Notes: a model not told the origin generated them from the letters alone. 64,000 nucleotides of DNA from Thermothielavioides terrestris NRRL 8126 (GCF_000226115.1 NC_016458.1:6172001-6236000), one strand, 5' to 3'; positions 11,993 to 25,222 are shown, counted from the stretch's first letter. Program-made: numbers and translations.

Positions 11993-12758
11993 TGGGAGGG
12001 CCTACACGGCGCTAATTGGTCTTTTCACAAGAGGAAAACACAGAACCCTGGAGCACCTGGAATGACAGAGGAGCCAGATGAGCGGGCTACTTATGGCGAG
12101 GAGCGGCCCCAGAGCAACTGCCCTTCGCAATGATTGCGGACCGTTCGACGCGAAATTGCGGCGCTTAAATACCTTCTCGGACATGGAAGAAAGAGGGAGG
12201 TATCATGGCTGGCTGGTCCAAAGGTGAACGCCCTCTGTAGTGTGGAACGCCTCGGGCTGGCGCAGTTGGCACGCGCATTACATTGCCAAGCGTCCACATA
12301 AGCAGAGAGAGACATACAAGGAAGGCGTTCACATGAAGTTAACAAAGGCGTTGGACGGAGTTGGGGCTTCAGATCCCGCGACACCTTCCTCTTGGGTCAG
12401 TGTTGTTGGCGAAGTTGCTGGACTTGCAGTGCACGCCTCAGACATGTCTGTCCAAGACGGGGCAAGGGGGTTCACTAACAGCTGCAGGGGAGCATTGCAG
12501 GACGGCCAGCTCCCTGACCGCGTGACTGCAGGGCGCTAGCCTCAACGTGGAAGTACGGTGAGGAAAGTCGGCAATGCGGTAACTAACATTACCAGGGAGG
12601 AAACCCGCCATGATTGGGTCAGCACAGCTCAGCTTCATCCTTCCCGCCTCCTCATGCCCGTTTCCAGCTTCTCTTGGTGCCGCCGCCCAACAGCCCTCTT
12701 GCCTGCGACTCTCGTATCAATTTAATATCAGCCATCCGATGCACGCTGCACGTGAGAC
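11993..12758. promoter_or_regulatory. Shared divergent promoter region (GNAT / Zn2Cys6 regulator)
   Basis: This 766-base gap separates two genes transcribed away from each other, so it must hold both promoters. I see no decisive TATA box or paired CGG triplets. Purine-rich tracts (aggaaaac, agagaaggaa) appear on the GNAT side. Confidence 0.5.
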
Positions 12759-15620
12759 ATGACATACCCCGGCTCGCAACCGGAGGCCGCGTTCGTCTCT
12801 GGAGCCGATGCAGACGCTGTGCAGCCCTGGGACTGCACGCATCCCGCTCCGCCGCTCTCGCTCCTTGGCCAAGGCTCGGAAGGCAACTTGCAGCTCGATG
12901 GCGTCGCTCATCCGGACCCCAACTGGGCTCACAATCCTCCGGCCTGCACCTCGCAGGTGCAGACGTCTGGCGCATCGTGTGTTACACACGAAGCCGAGCT
13001 GATGTCAGGCTTCTTGATGAATCCGTTGTCGACACAGCATGCCTTTGCTGGGTGCGAGAGCGGCCCTGTTGGCCCAGCTGCCGGCGCAAACTGGACTGGG
13101 CCTGCCTTCTCAGCAATCCCGAGTTTGGATGTGGCGTGCCATCCGCCGCAGCAGCCAGTGAGTGACGACCCAGTTGGTCCCATAGCGCTTCAACCACAAA
13201 ATCTTCCCTACGGGTCCTTCCTTGGCTCGGCCGGTCCGTCAACGACGGCTCTAGCCCAATGGATTGCGCCCGCCTGGGGCACAGCAGATACCACCGGCCT
13301 CAGTCACGTCCGGTTGCTCTCTCATCATGGCTTTGACACGACGCTCGAGACAAGTGGCCACGAAGGTGCGAGCTTGTCGTCGATGTCTTCCAATCCCTCC
13401 CCTTGGCCAGAACCACATCCACTTTCTCCCGGATGCACTTTGAACCATAACTCGATCAACAACTACTACAGACAGCACTCTTCGATGTTACTCGCGGACG
13501 TTGCATTGCGTAATGTTGCCACTCTTGAGTCCTTAGCAGGGCCGCAACGTTCCAAGCCGGAGCACACGCCCCCGTCGAAACCGCTGGCCATCATTCAGTA
13601 CAACCCCAACGGCGACACGGAGCCCAAGGCGTCCAGGAAAAAGCTCGCGCTCGAAGAAGTGACACCTCAAGGGTTGGCTTCTCGAACCCTTCGGCATATC
13701 TCGCTTCAGGACGCGCACGGAAAGGTCAAGGGGGCCATGATGACCTTCGGAAAGCGAGTCAAAACGAGGACAGCACTGAACGAAGAGAAGCGCCGGCGAA
13801 CCGCCCTGGCGAGGCGAGAGGGCGTCTGCTCTAGATGCAAGAATTCGAAACGACAGGTTGGGCCCTACCGGGCCCGGCGGGCCGTCTCCAGGAGGATCAA
13901 CTCACTAACAGCAGTCACTTATTTTAGTGTGACCTTGCTCACAAGTCAAGCCTTTACGTCAGCTGCACCCTCTGTGCTAGCACCAAACTTTACAAGAACG
14001 CCCCTCGACTGCCCTGTTTCAAGGCCGGCCTGGTAGATGTTCTCTTGTTCAGATCAGGTGAGCTCCGTCTTCCAAGCTACTGCCACACGGGTGACCCTTT
14101 GTTTTCAGTTTTCAAACCGTCGCCAGCTCCTTCATGGCAGCCCGTTGATCTGCTGCCGACTGCCCTCCATTCACCGTAAATCCTGAAGGCTTGGTTCTCC
14201 TAACGATGCTCAAGGTCCCGCATCAAACGAGCCGCTTTTCACCAAACGCAGTGCAGTCTACGACCTTGGGGACATGTCCAAGCCGGACGTGCCTGTCAGG
14301 ACGCTGAGACTCACCCAGCACCAGGGCGCCCACCAGTTGACGGTCTATGCCTCCGAGTTTGTTCCCTTGCCCGGCGATGTCGTTTCGTACAAGTGGCGTG
14401 CCCCCTCCGGGGAGACGTGCGAGTTAAAGATGCCGCCATTCTGTTTGACCAATCTAGAGAAGGTCCACAGCAATCTGCGCCAGTACATCACCGCAGCCAA
14501 GTGGGCGTATCTCGAGTCCCTCGAGGCCGAGGACCCACTGGCCTGGATGACTGTTTCCACGGCTATGGAGTATGCGAAGGCAAACCCTGTGCGTAACGCC
14601 ATCCGACCGCTGTCCTCTTCCTCTGCATGTGCGCTTACTCCATGTAGGGCTCTTTAATTGCCGACACCCTCAGTCTCTGGTCCATCTCTCGTATGATTGA
14701 GATTCCGTGGGAGATGTGCGGACCCGACACGCTCGGCGTCTCCGCGGTCGCGGACCAGACCAGCCCTCACTACGGCAAGATTCCCATCCCGCCGATAATA
14801 GATACACAGCTCGACCAGATCGTCATCCAGCTGGTTCTCAATCCCCTGCGCGCAGCGGTCCTCCGGAAGTTCGAGCAGCTCATCACGCCAGCGAAACGCG
14901 AGGCCTGGTGGGAGGTGTACCTCACCTCCTTCATCCTGCTCAACCACATCGAGCACCTGGCACGACACTCCGTCGCCCATGCCAGGACGCATACAATGCC
15001 GGTAAGTATTTTTCCGGGAGGCCGGGGGGGGAATGTCCCAGAACTTGGTGCTAACTGTTGCTCTCGTCTCGCCCCAGGGCAAATACTCCAACATCCCCTT
15101 CCTCGAAGGCGCCTTCCACACCGCCAAGTCCATCCTCGCCCGCTTCCACTTCGTCTGCAACGGCTCCGCGCCGTTGAGGCTGGACTGGACGTCGCCCAAG
15201 GCCGCCGCCATGGCCAAGCTGGAGCCGGATCAGGTCGACTTTATGCGGAGAACCCAGGCCATGATCGCGGCAAGAGGTACACTACACCCTAATTACCTCC
15301 CCCATCCTCCCCTTTGATTTTTTTTTCCAGATATTCTCCTCCTTCGTGAGTGTTGGGTGGAAGTATGTAAAGCTGACTGACTGTTTTGCTGCTGGCCCCT
15401 CGCAGAAAGCGACGTGCGCAGGCTGCGGGCCTCGCACAAGTATGAGAGGCCGCTCTATTGGGCCGGGCAGCTCTTCTTCGAGACTTTCGATACCTCGCCC
15501 GTGCACGTCGTTGAGGAGTTGGACGACGACGAGGAGGAGGAAGAGAAGGAGGAGGAGGAAGGGGAAAAGGAGGAGGTGGAAAAGAAAGACGAAGCAGGCG
15601 CTACCCAAAGCGGCGGCTAG
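12759..15620 (+). CDS. Zn2Cys6 fungal transcription factor
   Basis: Six exons: 12759-13856, 13928-14057, 14215-14588, 14648-15001, 15078-15276 and 15406-15620, about 789 residues. The zinc cluster is central, not N-terminal: C357-x2-C360-x6-C367, then C379-x2-C382 and a PC at 396. The first intron falls exactly between residues 366 and 367, so the DNA-binding module exists only after splicing. A basic stretch, KRVKTRTALNEEKRRRTALARR, precedes it. The first 340 residues are low in charge and look disordered. The part after the cluster (SNEPLF, ITAAKWAYLESLEAED, IPWEMCGPDTLGVSAV, TSPHYGKIPIPPIIDTQLD, HTAKSILARFHFVCNGSAPL) belongs to a conserved fungal regulator family that I recognise only as uncharacterised. 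The C-terminus is a 30-residue Glu/Asp/Lys run. It is probably a nuclear regulator; target unknown. Confidence 0.88.
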
Positions 15621-17108
15621 CTTGCTGCGGCGATGCAACATCTAGTGAGTAGTTGCCTCCAACCTGTGTTAGCTTGGGGGGATGTTGGGCTATACAGGGC
15701 TCTAATCTATGAGTTGCAAAGGGCTGGGCCGAGTGCGAACGTATGCGCCTGTTTCGTCGGTCTGTGGAGGGCGTCTGTGCAGGCAGCCGTGCGGGTTGGC
15801 GGACCAGTCTTGTCCCAGTGGGTTGTGGATAGGTTGTTGATTTTTGGCTGATGGCGGAGAGATGAATACCCCTTCCCGCGGTATTCTGGAGTGTGCCGGC
15901 TGGGGTGGTGAGACTTTGAGTTGACTCCTATGTGTGGTATGTACAGGGGGTTGAGGGGAGTATTGCACATATTACTTACAGATTAGATTAATCAACATTA
16001 ATCAACTTGTTCAGTCTCCTTGCCGGTCTGGTTGACGTTCCGTGTTATATGCGAGTGGGGCCAACTGAGGCATGCTCTTCCTGTTTGTAACGAAAACTAC
16101 CTTAGTGTATCGAAGTGAAAGCCGGTTCCTTGCTCTCGTCGGTAGATATGTTTTGCCCCTTGGCTTCTTCTGCTGCCCAGGCCTCGTCCTACGAAAAGGA
16201 AACGAAGTGGGAAGAAAACAAGTAAGAAAGGCGGAAGATCTTGTCTGCAAAGTTTGGAGAAGACTAGCACATCCAGGATAAAAATCAAACTAGGAATGCG
16301 ATATATCTCTGCTGAAAGAGAACTTTAAGAGTTCTTCGGTTTCCCTTGCCTGCTGCGCTCACTCAGTGACATGCCTAGAGGTGGATGTTCTCGATACATG
16401 GCAAGTCGTAGGTGATGAAGCTTTCTTTTCACTGCCTAATTCTGTGAAAGAGATAGTTCTTGGGCCGTGTGCAGTGGGACTTCTGTCCTCAAACCCAGTT
16501 CACGTCCACCGCCACGGCTTCACCTTTATACTACCCAACTGTGTCTATCCGTGGGTGGGGGTCACCCGGATTAGGCAAGTTGAACCTCCGTACACGGGCA
16601 GTCTCCACTAGTGTTTGGGCAGTGAGGCACGTGGGGGCGCCGCGGCTATGCAGTAGTGAGCACTATCTGAGTTACTCCATAGCGTTACACCGCTTCGGGT
16701 CGTTTTTCGCTTGGGGGCAAATGCCGAGAAATAACCAAATCCTGGCGCTCTGATTAACTAACCCAAAGGAGCTTAGCGCGCTGGAAGGAATGCGTTCTTG
16801 GCCCCCAATCATGGGCTCATTTTTGCCGCCATTGCGGCTGCGCCGCGCCTGAAATGCAGGCAACATGGAATTCCAAAGGGGGGACCGATTGAAATCTGCT
16901 GGCTCAGGCGATTGTTGCTGACGTGCTGACGGCCCCCGACCAATGGCCGTGCCCCAGGGTTTCGGCGCGCTGGTGGCTCCCCAGTCGGTTTGGCAGGGAA
17001 CCTCACGATAGGGGACCTCTGTTGCGCATCCCTCACCTTTTCATCCCCTCCCCGCGCCCGCAACGCAACAAAGCCCACCACCATCCAACCAACCTCTTGC
17101 TGCTCGAG
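15621..17108. other. Intergenic
   Basis: About 1.5 kb without a supported gene. A TA-rich stretch (attacagattagattaatcaacattaat) lies at 15975-16003. The last 250 bases before the GT32 start are CCCTCC/CCAACC-rich, like a fungal leader. Confidence 0.5.
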
Positions 17109-18419
17109 ATGCTGCCCGTGTGGCTCCGTTCGATGCAGCGGACGTTGATCGTCCTGGCAGCTCTGCTCCTGGCCTGCGTGGTCTTGTGGACGCCGCTGCC
17201 GGGCACCTTGACGACACTCGTTCCAGGCTCGCAGCGGCTAGACGGCGAACATGGGGACGCGGCGGCACGACCACCATCACCATCACCACCACCACCACCA
17301 CCACCACCACCACCACCACCACCACCACCACCGTCGAAGGCCCGCTACCTCTCACCGGCGGAGCTGATGGACCGCCCGCTCGCTCCGACCATGCGCGCCA
17401 TCCCCAAGCTTTTCCACCAGAGCTGGTCGACGAACGAGCTGCCCAAGAAGTTTGCTGCCTGGTCGGAGCGGTGCCGGACGCTGCATCCGGACTGGGAGTG
17501 GGTGCTCTGGACCGATGACGACAATGCCCGCCTGTTCGAGCGCTATCTGCCCTGGCTCGTCGACACCTTCCAAAACCTCCCGGGCCCTATCTACCAGGCC
17601 GACCTGTCTCGCAATGCATACATGCTGTTGTTCGGCGGGTTCGTTCTCACTTCCGTCCACTCCGCCCGCTCCGTTTCCCTTGGGCCACCTCACTGACTGC
17701 CCGATGCGCATAGCCTCTACGCCGACCTGGACACCGACTGCCTCCTCCCCGTCGAGCAAAATATCTTGTCCACATACGAGGTTCCCACGATCCCCCATAG
17801 CGAGGCATCGGCGATGGCGGAAGCGTCGGCACCGGACAGCGGCGCCAACCTCACCGCGTTCGTCGGCCGCATGGGCACCGACGAGAACTTTGCCCACAGC
17901 ATCCCCAACGCATGGATGGCCTCGCCGCCGGGCCACCCTTTCTGGCACCTCATGCTCAAGTGGACGCGCGAGCGCCTGGACCGCGAGAAGGACAGGGACG
18001 ACCACGACATCCCCGAGGCCCTCACGGGCCCCATCGCGCTGCGCAACGGCGTCATCGAGTACTCCAAGAGCGAGTACCACCCCAGCAACCCGACGATCCC
18101 GGCAGCCCTCGACGGCAACGGCAAGCCGGCCGCCGCGCAACAGGACCCCGAGGCGCGCGCCAACGCGGTCTTCGACGCGGCCCTGCCGCAGCCCCACGAG
18201 GTCGTCGTCCTGCCCTTCCACCACATCTACCCGTACAGCTGGGACCGCGACGGCAGCTTCGTCCGCGACGTGTGCTGGAGCCTGTCCAACGGCTTCAACG
18301 AGACGCGCTGCAAGGAACTGCTGGCCGTCGACCGCTGGCACAGCACCGCCATCACGTACTGGAGCCACTCGTGGAACGACGACGGCCACAACACCGGGAA
18401 CCTGGACAAGGTTTCATAG
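17109..18419 (+). CDS. GT32 (OCH1/SUR1-like) glycosyltransferase
   Basis: Exons 17109-17638 and 17714-18419, 411 residues, 75-base intron. The product is a type II membrane protein: a short cytosolic tail, then a signal anchor at about residues 11-30 (TLIVLAALLLACVVLW), then a lumenal stem containing a 16-residue proline run. The catalytic domain begins at IPKLFHQSWSTNELPKKF. Key features are GPIYQADLSRNAYMLLFGG and, created by the splice, LYADLDTDC with the DxD metal/nucleotide-sugar motif. This is the GT32 family of Golgi mannosyltransferases (OCH1 alpha-1,6, or SUR1/CSH1 for inositol phosphoceramide). The C-terminal half has SIPNAWMASPPGHPFW and HSWNDDGH motifs seen in the family. Which acceptor it uses is not readable. 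No C-terminal membrane helix is present, which fits OCH1-like better than SUR1-like proteins. Confidence 0.85.
17271..17332 (+). repeat. (CCA/CAC)n microsatellite coding for polyproline
   Basis: About 20 triplets of cac/cca with two early cat interruptions. In frame it encodes the proline run in the stem of the GT32 enzyme, so length changes stay in frame and alter only the stem. Confidence 0.9.
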
Positions 18420-19077
18420 AGCGGCGCTTTTCGCCGTCTGCGGCCACGGAGCGATCTGCGCCTCGCAGAAGGGTATGGGGCGGCCAACGAAATAATATAT
18501 AGAGCTGGCAACTTGGACATTTGAGAGCTTGGAAACTCCTCGTTTTGGAACTCGATCTGCAGATGCTGGGATGAGCCATAGAATTGTGCACGGAAAATGT
18601 GAGGGTTGCATAGCGAAGTTCTTGTATATCAGGGTAAATGGTGGGTGTTGGGGTTACCGGCGCTGTATTGGGGATATATGAACCATGGGCGAGTTGGCGA
18701 TTCAGCACGTCACCAAGTCGAACAGGCCGCAACTATAGAGTCCACGTTTGGTCAACGTCAAGTATGATCTTGCCGTCAAGTTGTTCCACTTGGGGGCACG
18801 TACCACAGGAGACAGGCTACGGATGGGCTTCTGTACCACAGTTCGCCTTGTCGTGTGTGACGCCCTGTCGAACTTGCGTCTCGTGAACCACCGTAACACA
18901 CGGGAAAGGGAACGGCTCTCGGCAGACGGCGCGGGCTTCGAGCGTAAAGTATTCCTGGACGACAGTGTCACAGAGGCAAAAAGCGAAGTCCGAGCGAGCG
19001 GTTGAGGCTAGGGGTAAGTACTATTATCCTGCTTGTCCGACGAGGGGAGACACTGCGCACAACCTCCCCCATACCTC
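18420..19077. other. Intergenic between convergent genes
   Basis: Lies between the 3' ends of the GT32 gene and the NLR-like gene. 'aataatatatag' near 18490 could serve the GT32 3' end. No gene seen. Confidence 0.5.
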
Positions 19078-22000
19078 TCACGTCGTTTGCCTGAACCCCG
19101 TCGGTTCCTCGGTCTCCGCCCCGTAAAGCTCCGGGTCGTACTTGAACGGCTTGTCCGGGTCTGTCCCGAAGTTCGCCTTGAGCCACACCGTCCGCCCGCT
19201 TACCACAACGACCGGAAACAGCCGGCGGTCAGGGATCTCAGCGACGTCGCCTAATATGCACCACGGCAGATATTAGTATCGCAGGTCTCGTTCACTCGGT
19301 TCCGGGAAACAAGATCTGGGAAAGGATTCGGGAGGCGCTTTACCGAGGAGTACCCCATTCTTGGTAAAGAAAATGACTCCTTTGGCGAAGTCGATGCCGC
19401 ATCCAACCTTGTCCCCTTGCCCGTACTTCGGCCCAGTCAAGGTCGGTGGTTTTCTTCCGGAAGGAGAATCGCCTGCCCTGGTCACTTTGCCATCATGGCT
19501 GCGGTATAACCATATCCCGCGAATATTACGGTAGTGCCACGTTTCAGACAGGATATCGTACCGGTTGTGCTCAAGGGACAAGCCTAGTGCAATGCTAGCC
19601 TCCATCACCTCCACAACGTCGAGTTCCCAGTAATACCGGGACACGTCGAAGGGGGCTGGATGGTCTGCGAATACCGGTCCTACTGTCTGTCGATCTGGGT
19701 TCGTCTTGCGGAGCTCGAGCTTGTCGCGCGATTCGAATGCCTCTGCGATCGAGATCCATGCTGAAGGAGGATATCCATGTTGGGCATCGCTGGTCGGCTC
19801 CGGGTCGCTTGAGTCGTCCGACATGGCGTCCAGGTCCTGCAAGATGCGAAGGACTGCGAGTTGGCGGGCATGCGCAGCCACCATCCAGGGGGTCCAGCCA
19901 TGCCCGTCCGGCACCTGCGCGAGGTGACGGTCGAGTTGGACAATTCGACGGCAGACCTCGGCTGAGCCGTCCTCGGCGGCCAAGGTTAGGAGCACCGGCC
20001 TCAGAGCGCTTGGCACTGGCATGTCTTGTCGCAGGAAAACGTCCACGGTCAACCCGTAGATTCCTGTGGTGTCCTCCCCTGCCAGCCAACTCAATCCAGC
20101 CAGGTCGGGAGCGGTGCGGCCATCATCATTTGTGGCTAGCATGTCAGCTCCGTGCTCAAGAAGCACGCGAACAACACCGAATTGTCCGTTAGCGGCTGCC
20201 GCATGAAGGGGAGTGTTCCCCCTCCCATCCACCTGCGATACCATGAACTGGCTGCCGCCAGCATCTAAGAGAAGTTCAGCCCGTTCGACCCAGCCACATT
20301 CGGCGCACTCATGCAGTGGCGTACGCCCGCCAGACTCGCTGCGTTGAATCAAGGAAGACTTGGCAGTTTGATTGCCCTCGATGCTGCGGAGGATTATCCG
20401 AAGTAGCGTCGTGTCGTCCGACGGCTGGTTCAGAGCATGCCAGATCGCATTTTCAGAGTGCATGTCCTTGGAAACCACGCTAGCCCCGTGCTTAAGCAGA
20501 AAGATGACCAAGTCAGTTTTCTGCCCTGAGATCGCTTCGTGCAGCGCAGTTCGACCAGTTACAGGACTTTTGGCCTCAAGCTCGGCTCCTGCCTCAAGCA
20601 GCAGTTTGGCAATCGCCGTGCTTCGATATCTCGCGGCTAGGATTAATGGCGGTTCCCACCATTCTGCTTCAGGGCGAAGATTGACGTCGGTCACGTCGGC
20701 TAAGAGAAGCCGAATGATGTCCTCGGATGCTGCAGGGTTTCCGAGAGCAAAGCTCAGTGCATCTTCATCCGCACATCCAGGACTGAGCAGCTCTCTCCCG
20801 CCCCGATCGAGGACTGTCTTCACCGTTTCAAACATGCCCCCCTGAATCGCAGCCTTGAGAACGGAGCCGGGGTGCGAAATACTCGCTGCGACACTCGCAC
20901 CATGGTTGAGAAGGTGTTGGATCAATGCCAGTGGTGCGCGTGCCCGCACTAGGTGAGATAGAGGCGTGTCGCCGAGCCCGTCCACATCGCAAAGTTTGTT
21001 GACGTCAGCGCCGTGTTCGACCAGGAGACGCACCGCCACATGGCCTCGCTGGTCGATACATGCAAGGTGTAGCGGTGTCTCACCGTCCGTGTTCTCAATG
21101 TCGATAGCGCCACCGCTTCGGATGTAGTGGCGGATGTAGTGAGTGATCCCTAACTGGGACGCGATGTGGATGGCCGTATTGGCGGGGTTGAACAATGGGC
21201 GACAGTAAATCTTCTCTTTCAAGGTTTGGAGCAGGTTGCTGTCGTTCAGGAATTCCTCAATGAGTTGGTAGAGCCTCAGCCACTCTCGACTTCCGCGCTC
21301 GTGCTCCTCCCACAAACTTTCAGCGGCCCGGACATGGTAATCCCAATGGCTGATTTCATAGCGAATGGCGCCAACGGCCCTCTCCCGAGAGAAAGCAATC
21401 CGTTCTCGGCAAAACCAGAGATGTTCCCCTGATCGTTTCTCTGAACTGCCGAAAAGTTCATCTGACCAGAGTTCGTCCCAGCCACCTTCCCACCATTCGC
21501 GAGGAAAAACATCTTCCCAAGCTGGCATAGCGTCTCGTGCATCAGATCCAGGGTTAAACTGGGACTTTGAGGAGATGTCATGTTTGGCCTTCCCCGTAAG
21601 GCAAGGCGACAGGAACTCCTTTTGGAAAGCAGGACAGTTGAGCATCTCCAAGCATCTGAGCGTCATGATGAGGTGCCCTTGCTTGGGACCAGCCTCAGCC
21701 GTGGAAAGCGGCCGGAGGCGCTGCTGACATCTTGCACATAGCGCGTCCTGCTGGTCGCCAGTTGGGTTTTCCGACCTTGAGATGACGTAGTCTCGAACCG
21801 AAGTGTGCTGCAATGTCATGATGCCTTGATCGTCGATCTTGAGGAAGTTACGGCCGGCGGACCGCAAGTGCTCAATGCTGTCCCGCTCTTCGTCTCCAAC
21901 TCGTTGAATCTCCGGTCGGTCATGGTTGTTGCTCAAATCGCCGGCCTCGATCCCTTCGTTGCCACCCTCCGTCTCGTCGTCTTCGGCTTCAGGGTCGGGG

Positions 22001-24095
22001 TGATCGTGAAGATAAGTGCCTTCCAGTTCGTCCGCGACCAGCGTCAACGAGATAGGCCCTTCCCCGCAGACGAGCCACCGCAACGCGACCATTAGTATCT
22101 CGCGCTTGTCTGGTTCGAGAGCGCATAGTTCCCGTTCGTAAAGGACCGCCAACCCATCTGGTAGACCATCCATGAGTTCCTTGAACGACCTTCTGAGTGC
22201 AGCCGGTGACCTCAAGCTCTCAATGGCCAGGTGTGCGTCTGGGATTGGATGTCAGCGAACATATTTATTGTCGCATAAGCTGAAGAACACTCACATCGAA
22301 ACATGCCAGCAGCTCGCTCCGCGATGCGGGCAAAGGCTTTTTGGCGCTTGGACTGATCGAACCGGCTGAAAGTCCTCAAGGTGCCTGCAATGTATGCCTC
22401 CACGTCCCTTTCAGTCACCTCTTTCTCGACCTCGATTCCCGGCGGGTTGTGCTTTGCAAAGGCTCTCTGGATATCGCTCTCAGGTCGACTGGACACTAGC
22501 ACTCGGACGTCCAGATCCGCTTCAGCAACCTGTACTAGCCACCCCAGGAGCGCTTCGCCTCTATCCTCGCATTCGTCTAGCGCGTCGATCAGCACATAAA
22601 CCCGCCTGTTGAATGCTCGTGCAAGGTCGCAAAGCAAGGCGGCTCGTGCAGAAACGCTGGTTCCTATCCCGAGAGAGGTTCCGTCTGGCTTTGGCTCATC
22701 GATCAGATCCACACATCGTTTCTTCGTTTGACAGCACCCCTCCGCGTTCGCCGAGTCCGAGACATCATCAAGTTCAACAACGAGAAACAAAAGCTGGGAA
22801 ATCAAATTCGCAAGGATCTTAGCGTCCTTCTGAGATGCGTCGTTCCCAAGCTTGCAAAAAAAGCGCAGGACCACCGGCTTGTCCTTGGATTGGGTCGACA
22901 GCGCCTGGCGCTCGAGATAATCCATGACGTAGGACATGAGGACGGACTTGCCAAAACCCGCCGCTCCTGAGAGCCACAGCAGAGAGTCCACGTTTGAGGA
23001 GCCGGCGCATTCAGGTTGGAACCATGCTGAAAATCTCGGGTCGGAAACGATCCATTCGCAGGTTCCAGGATGTCTGCGCTCTAGGCTTTCGCGGAGGACC
23101 TTCTTTGGCTCATGGATGTCGGCAATTCCCTCGCTTTGAAGCAGCTTCAGATGGCTTTCCAACTTGGCGTTCAAGTCTCTCAGCTGCCTGTCCCTCAGTT
23201 GTTCCAGGGTGATTGCTCGGACGTTTCCAGCCGTCTCCCCGTTCTCCTGGTCCATTCGGTTGAGCGCCAGTTGGATGTGGCCAAGTGTCTCGCCAACCTC
23301 CTCGGTTTTTTGATTGATGGCATGCAGCATTTGGTCATATGCTTCGTCATATGTGATATCTGACGCTTGGATCAGCTCGTCCCGCTTCCTCTCAGCTTCC
23401 TCGACAATGTCCTTGAGCTCCTGATCTCCGCCAAGGAATACGGAGAGAGTGCGACGCAGTGGCCCCTTGTTGACCAGTCTCCGGGTTTCGTAGGCGAACC
23501 TCATCGTCAAAGCAAGCAGTGGCGGAATCCTTTCCAGAACCCTCTGGGCCATCAAGCGCGACTCGCCCGTGAGGTCTGGTAATCGACGGAGTTGGCGCTT
23601 GGCGTAGCTTTGGCAGACAAACAAAGTGAACGACATTTGCTCAATGGCGTTGACCACGGAGTGACACAACTGGAAATCGTAGCTGATGACCGAAGCGAGT
23701 AGACGGAATGCTGCCCAAACATAGGAGGCGGTTTCTGGAGCTAAACTCATCGCGCTGTCGCCAACGCGCAGGATCATCCCGAGGTGATGTATGGCGCGGC
23801 TGAGTCTCCATTCAGCCTCGTCCCCCTTGAACCTTGTCCCATATGCCTTTTCTGCCTTGGCCTTGGCTTCCAAGAGGGAGGTGACTGTGGCTTCCAAAGT
23901 AGTCTCGTCGTGGAGAGACTCTTCACGCTGCCGCTGACGGGGGCCAAGCTGGTCCAGGAATTGGGCTCGGCCTTCCCTCCAAAGAGACTCGAGGCTCACT
24001 CGCGAAGACTCCGGCCCAACACTCAAGGAGGATCCCGCATCAGGTGTCGGCGGCGGCGGCGGGCTGTCATGGCCGGGACAGCCGTGCACAGTCAT
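19078..24095 (-). CDS. NLR-like STAND protein: helical N-domain, NACHT, ankyrin repeats, SPRY
   Basis: Exons 24095-22295, 22238-19344 and 19250-19078 (introns of 56 and 93 bases), 1622 residues. Residues 35-330 are helical and resemble N-domains of fungal STAND proteins (Goodbye/DUF7708-like; uncertain). NACHT: Walker A GAAGFGKS at 377-384, Walker B VYVLIDALDEC at 499-509, sensor RVLVSSRPES at 531-540. The first splice restores AAGMFRYAHLAIESLR, the conserved end of the NACHT helical region. About ten ankyrin repeats span roughly residues 955-1400 (DGETPLHLA, GRTALHEA, GNTPLHAAA). The C-terminus (about 1457-1605) is SPRY: YYWELDVVE, GDKVGCGIDF, IFFTKNG, and in the last exon LFPVVVVSG...LKANFG. 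A single-frame model stopping at 19273 would cut the SPRY domain in two. Fungal NLRs are linked to non-self recognition and programmed cell death; no partner effector gene is adjacent. Confidence 0.9.
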
Positions 24096-25222
24096 CGTGG
24101 ACGTTTTTCCGATTTGATCCAGAATAGTTGGCGTAGGTGAGCCTTGAGAGCGATGGAGTTTCAGAGGAGAATGTGTGGCGAACTGCTCCCAAGCTGCTAT
24201 CCGCGGGGTTCGCTGGCCTTATGATGATATGTCCTCATGGCCGAAGGCAACCAAATTGCTGCGAGGCGCACCGGGAACCAGTGGGTTTCACGAGATACGA
24301 CATGAGTGAAGACTCGAAGGCATTGCTTGGCCGTCGACAGTTACACTGCATCGCCTCGGGGCGCTTAGAAGATTCTGCGCGAGTCAAGCAGTTTCCTAGG
24401 GCAGAACGCCGCAATGAGGCCTCGACCCTGACGGCCGAGGAGGTACTCGACTTGAGCGATGCGCCGCCATTTGCGCGCGGGGGGTGGAAATCGCCCATGT
24501 CAGCGGCATGGTACGGAGTGGCTGTTCGAGATCACGATAAAGAGCAAATCCGATGAGCCGACTTCTGTTCGGGAAATGTTGAGACCCGTTGGGTCCGCGG
24601 TCAGCGAGCGTTGGTGGCGAGGGGAGCCAAAGGAATACTGGAGATGGTTTGTTTCAGAGCAGCGCACAAGGCCGTGCTAAGGTAGGCAACCACTGTTTGG
24701 TTGCCTATTGCACGGGAGCTCTTTCCTCGAAACGCGAACTCGGGTAGTTGCCTTGCTCAACCAGGGCCCGGCAAATGGACAGGAAAAAATGACCCCGATC
24801 CGGCCGGAAGGTCCAGCGGGGCCGGAAGGTCCGCGGGCCGCTATCTCGGCCCGACGGACGAACCTCGGGTTCTCATATTCACGGTCTCTGGTTGTTGTAT
24901 TCTGACCCGTTCGGACCTGAACAAGATGGAAATTAACCGGTTCAGCGTCAAGCCAGCGAATCTGACAGCGTCAAAGGTCAAAGGGCGCTTGGTATATCCT
25001 CCAAACCGAACCAAACTGAGCAGGCGTTTCCGCCTGACCCTCGAAAATGACATGCAGGTCAAAAAAAATGGCTCGCCAAACGGCGAAAACATGCTCTGTG
25101 ACACGCCTCGAATATCCAGAAGCCCTCGCAGCGCTGTACCCACCGTTGCCAACCCAGTCAACAAGGCAACACAAGAGAACCGTACAGCCCTGCGAAAGCA
25201 AACCAAGCCGGGCCCCAACCAC
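24096..25222. other. Intergenic upstream of the NLR gene
   Basis: About 1.1 kb. A plus-strand frame covers 24701-25612, but it overlaps the CDF gene and shows no coding pattern of its own. No repeat or RNA gene seen. Confidence 0.45.

Noticed and set aside
19273..22215. Stop at 19273 as the end of the NLR-like gene
   Set aside because: It truncates the SPRY domain; a good intron (19251-19343) joins it to a matching SPRY C-terminus ending at 19078.
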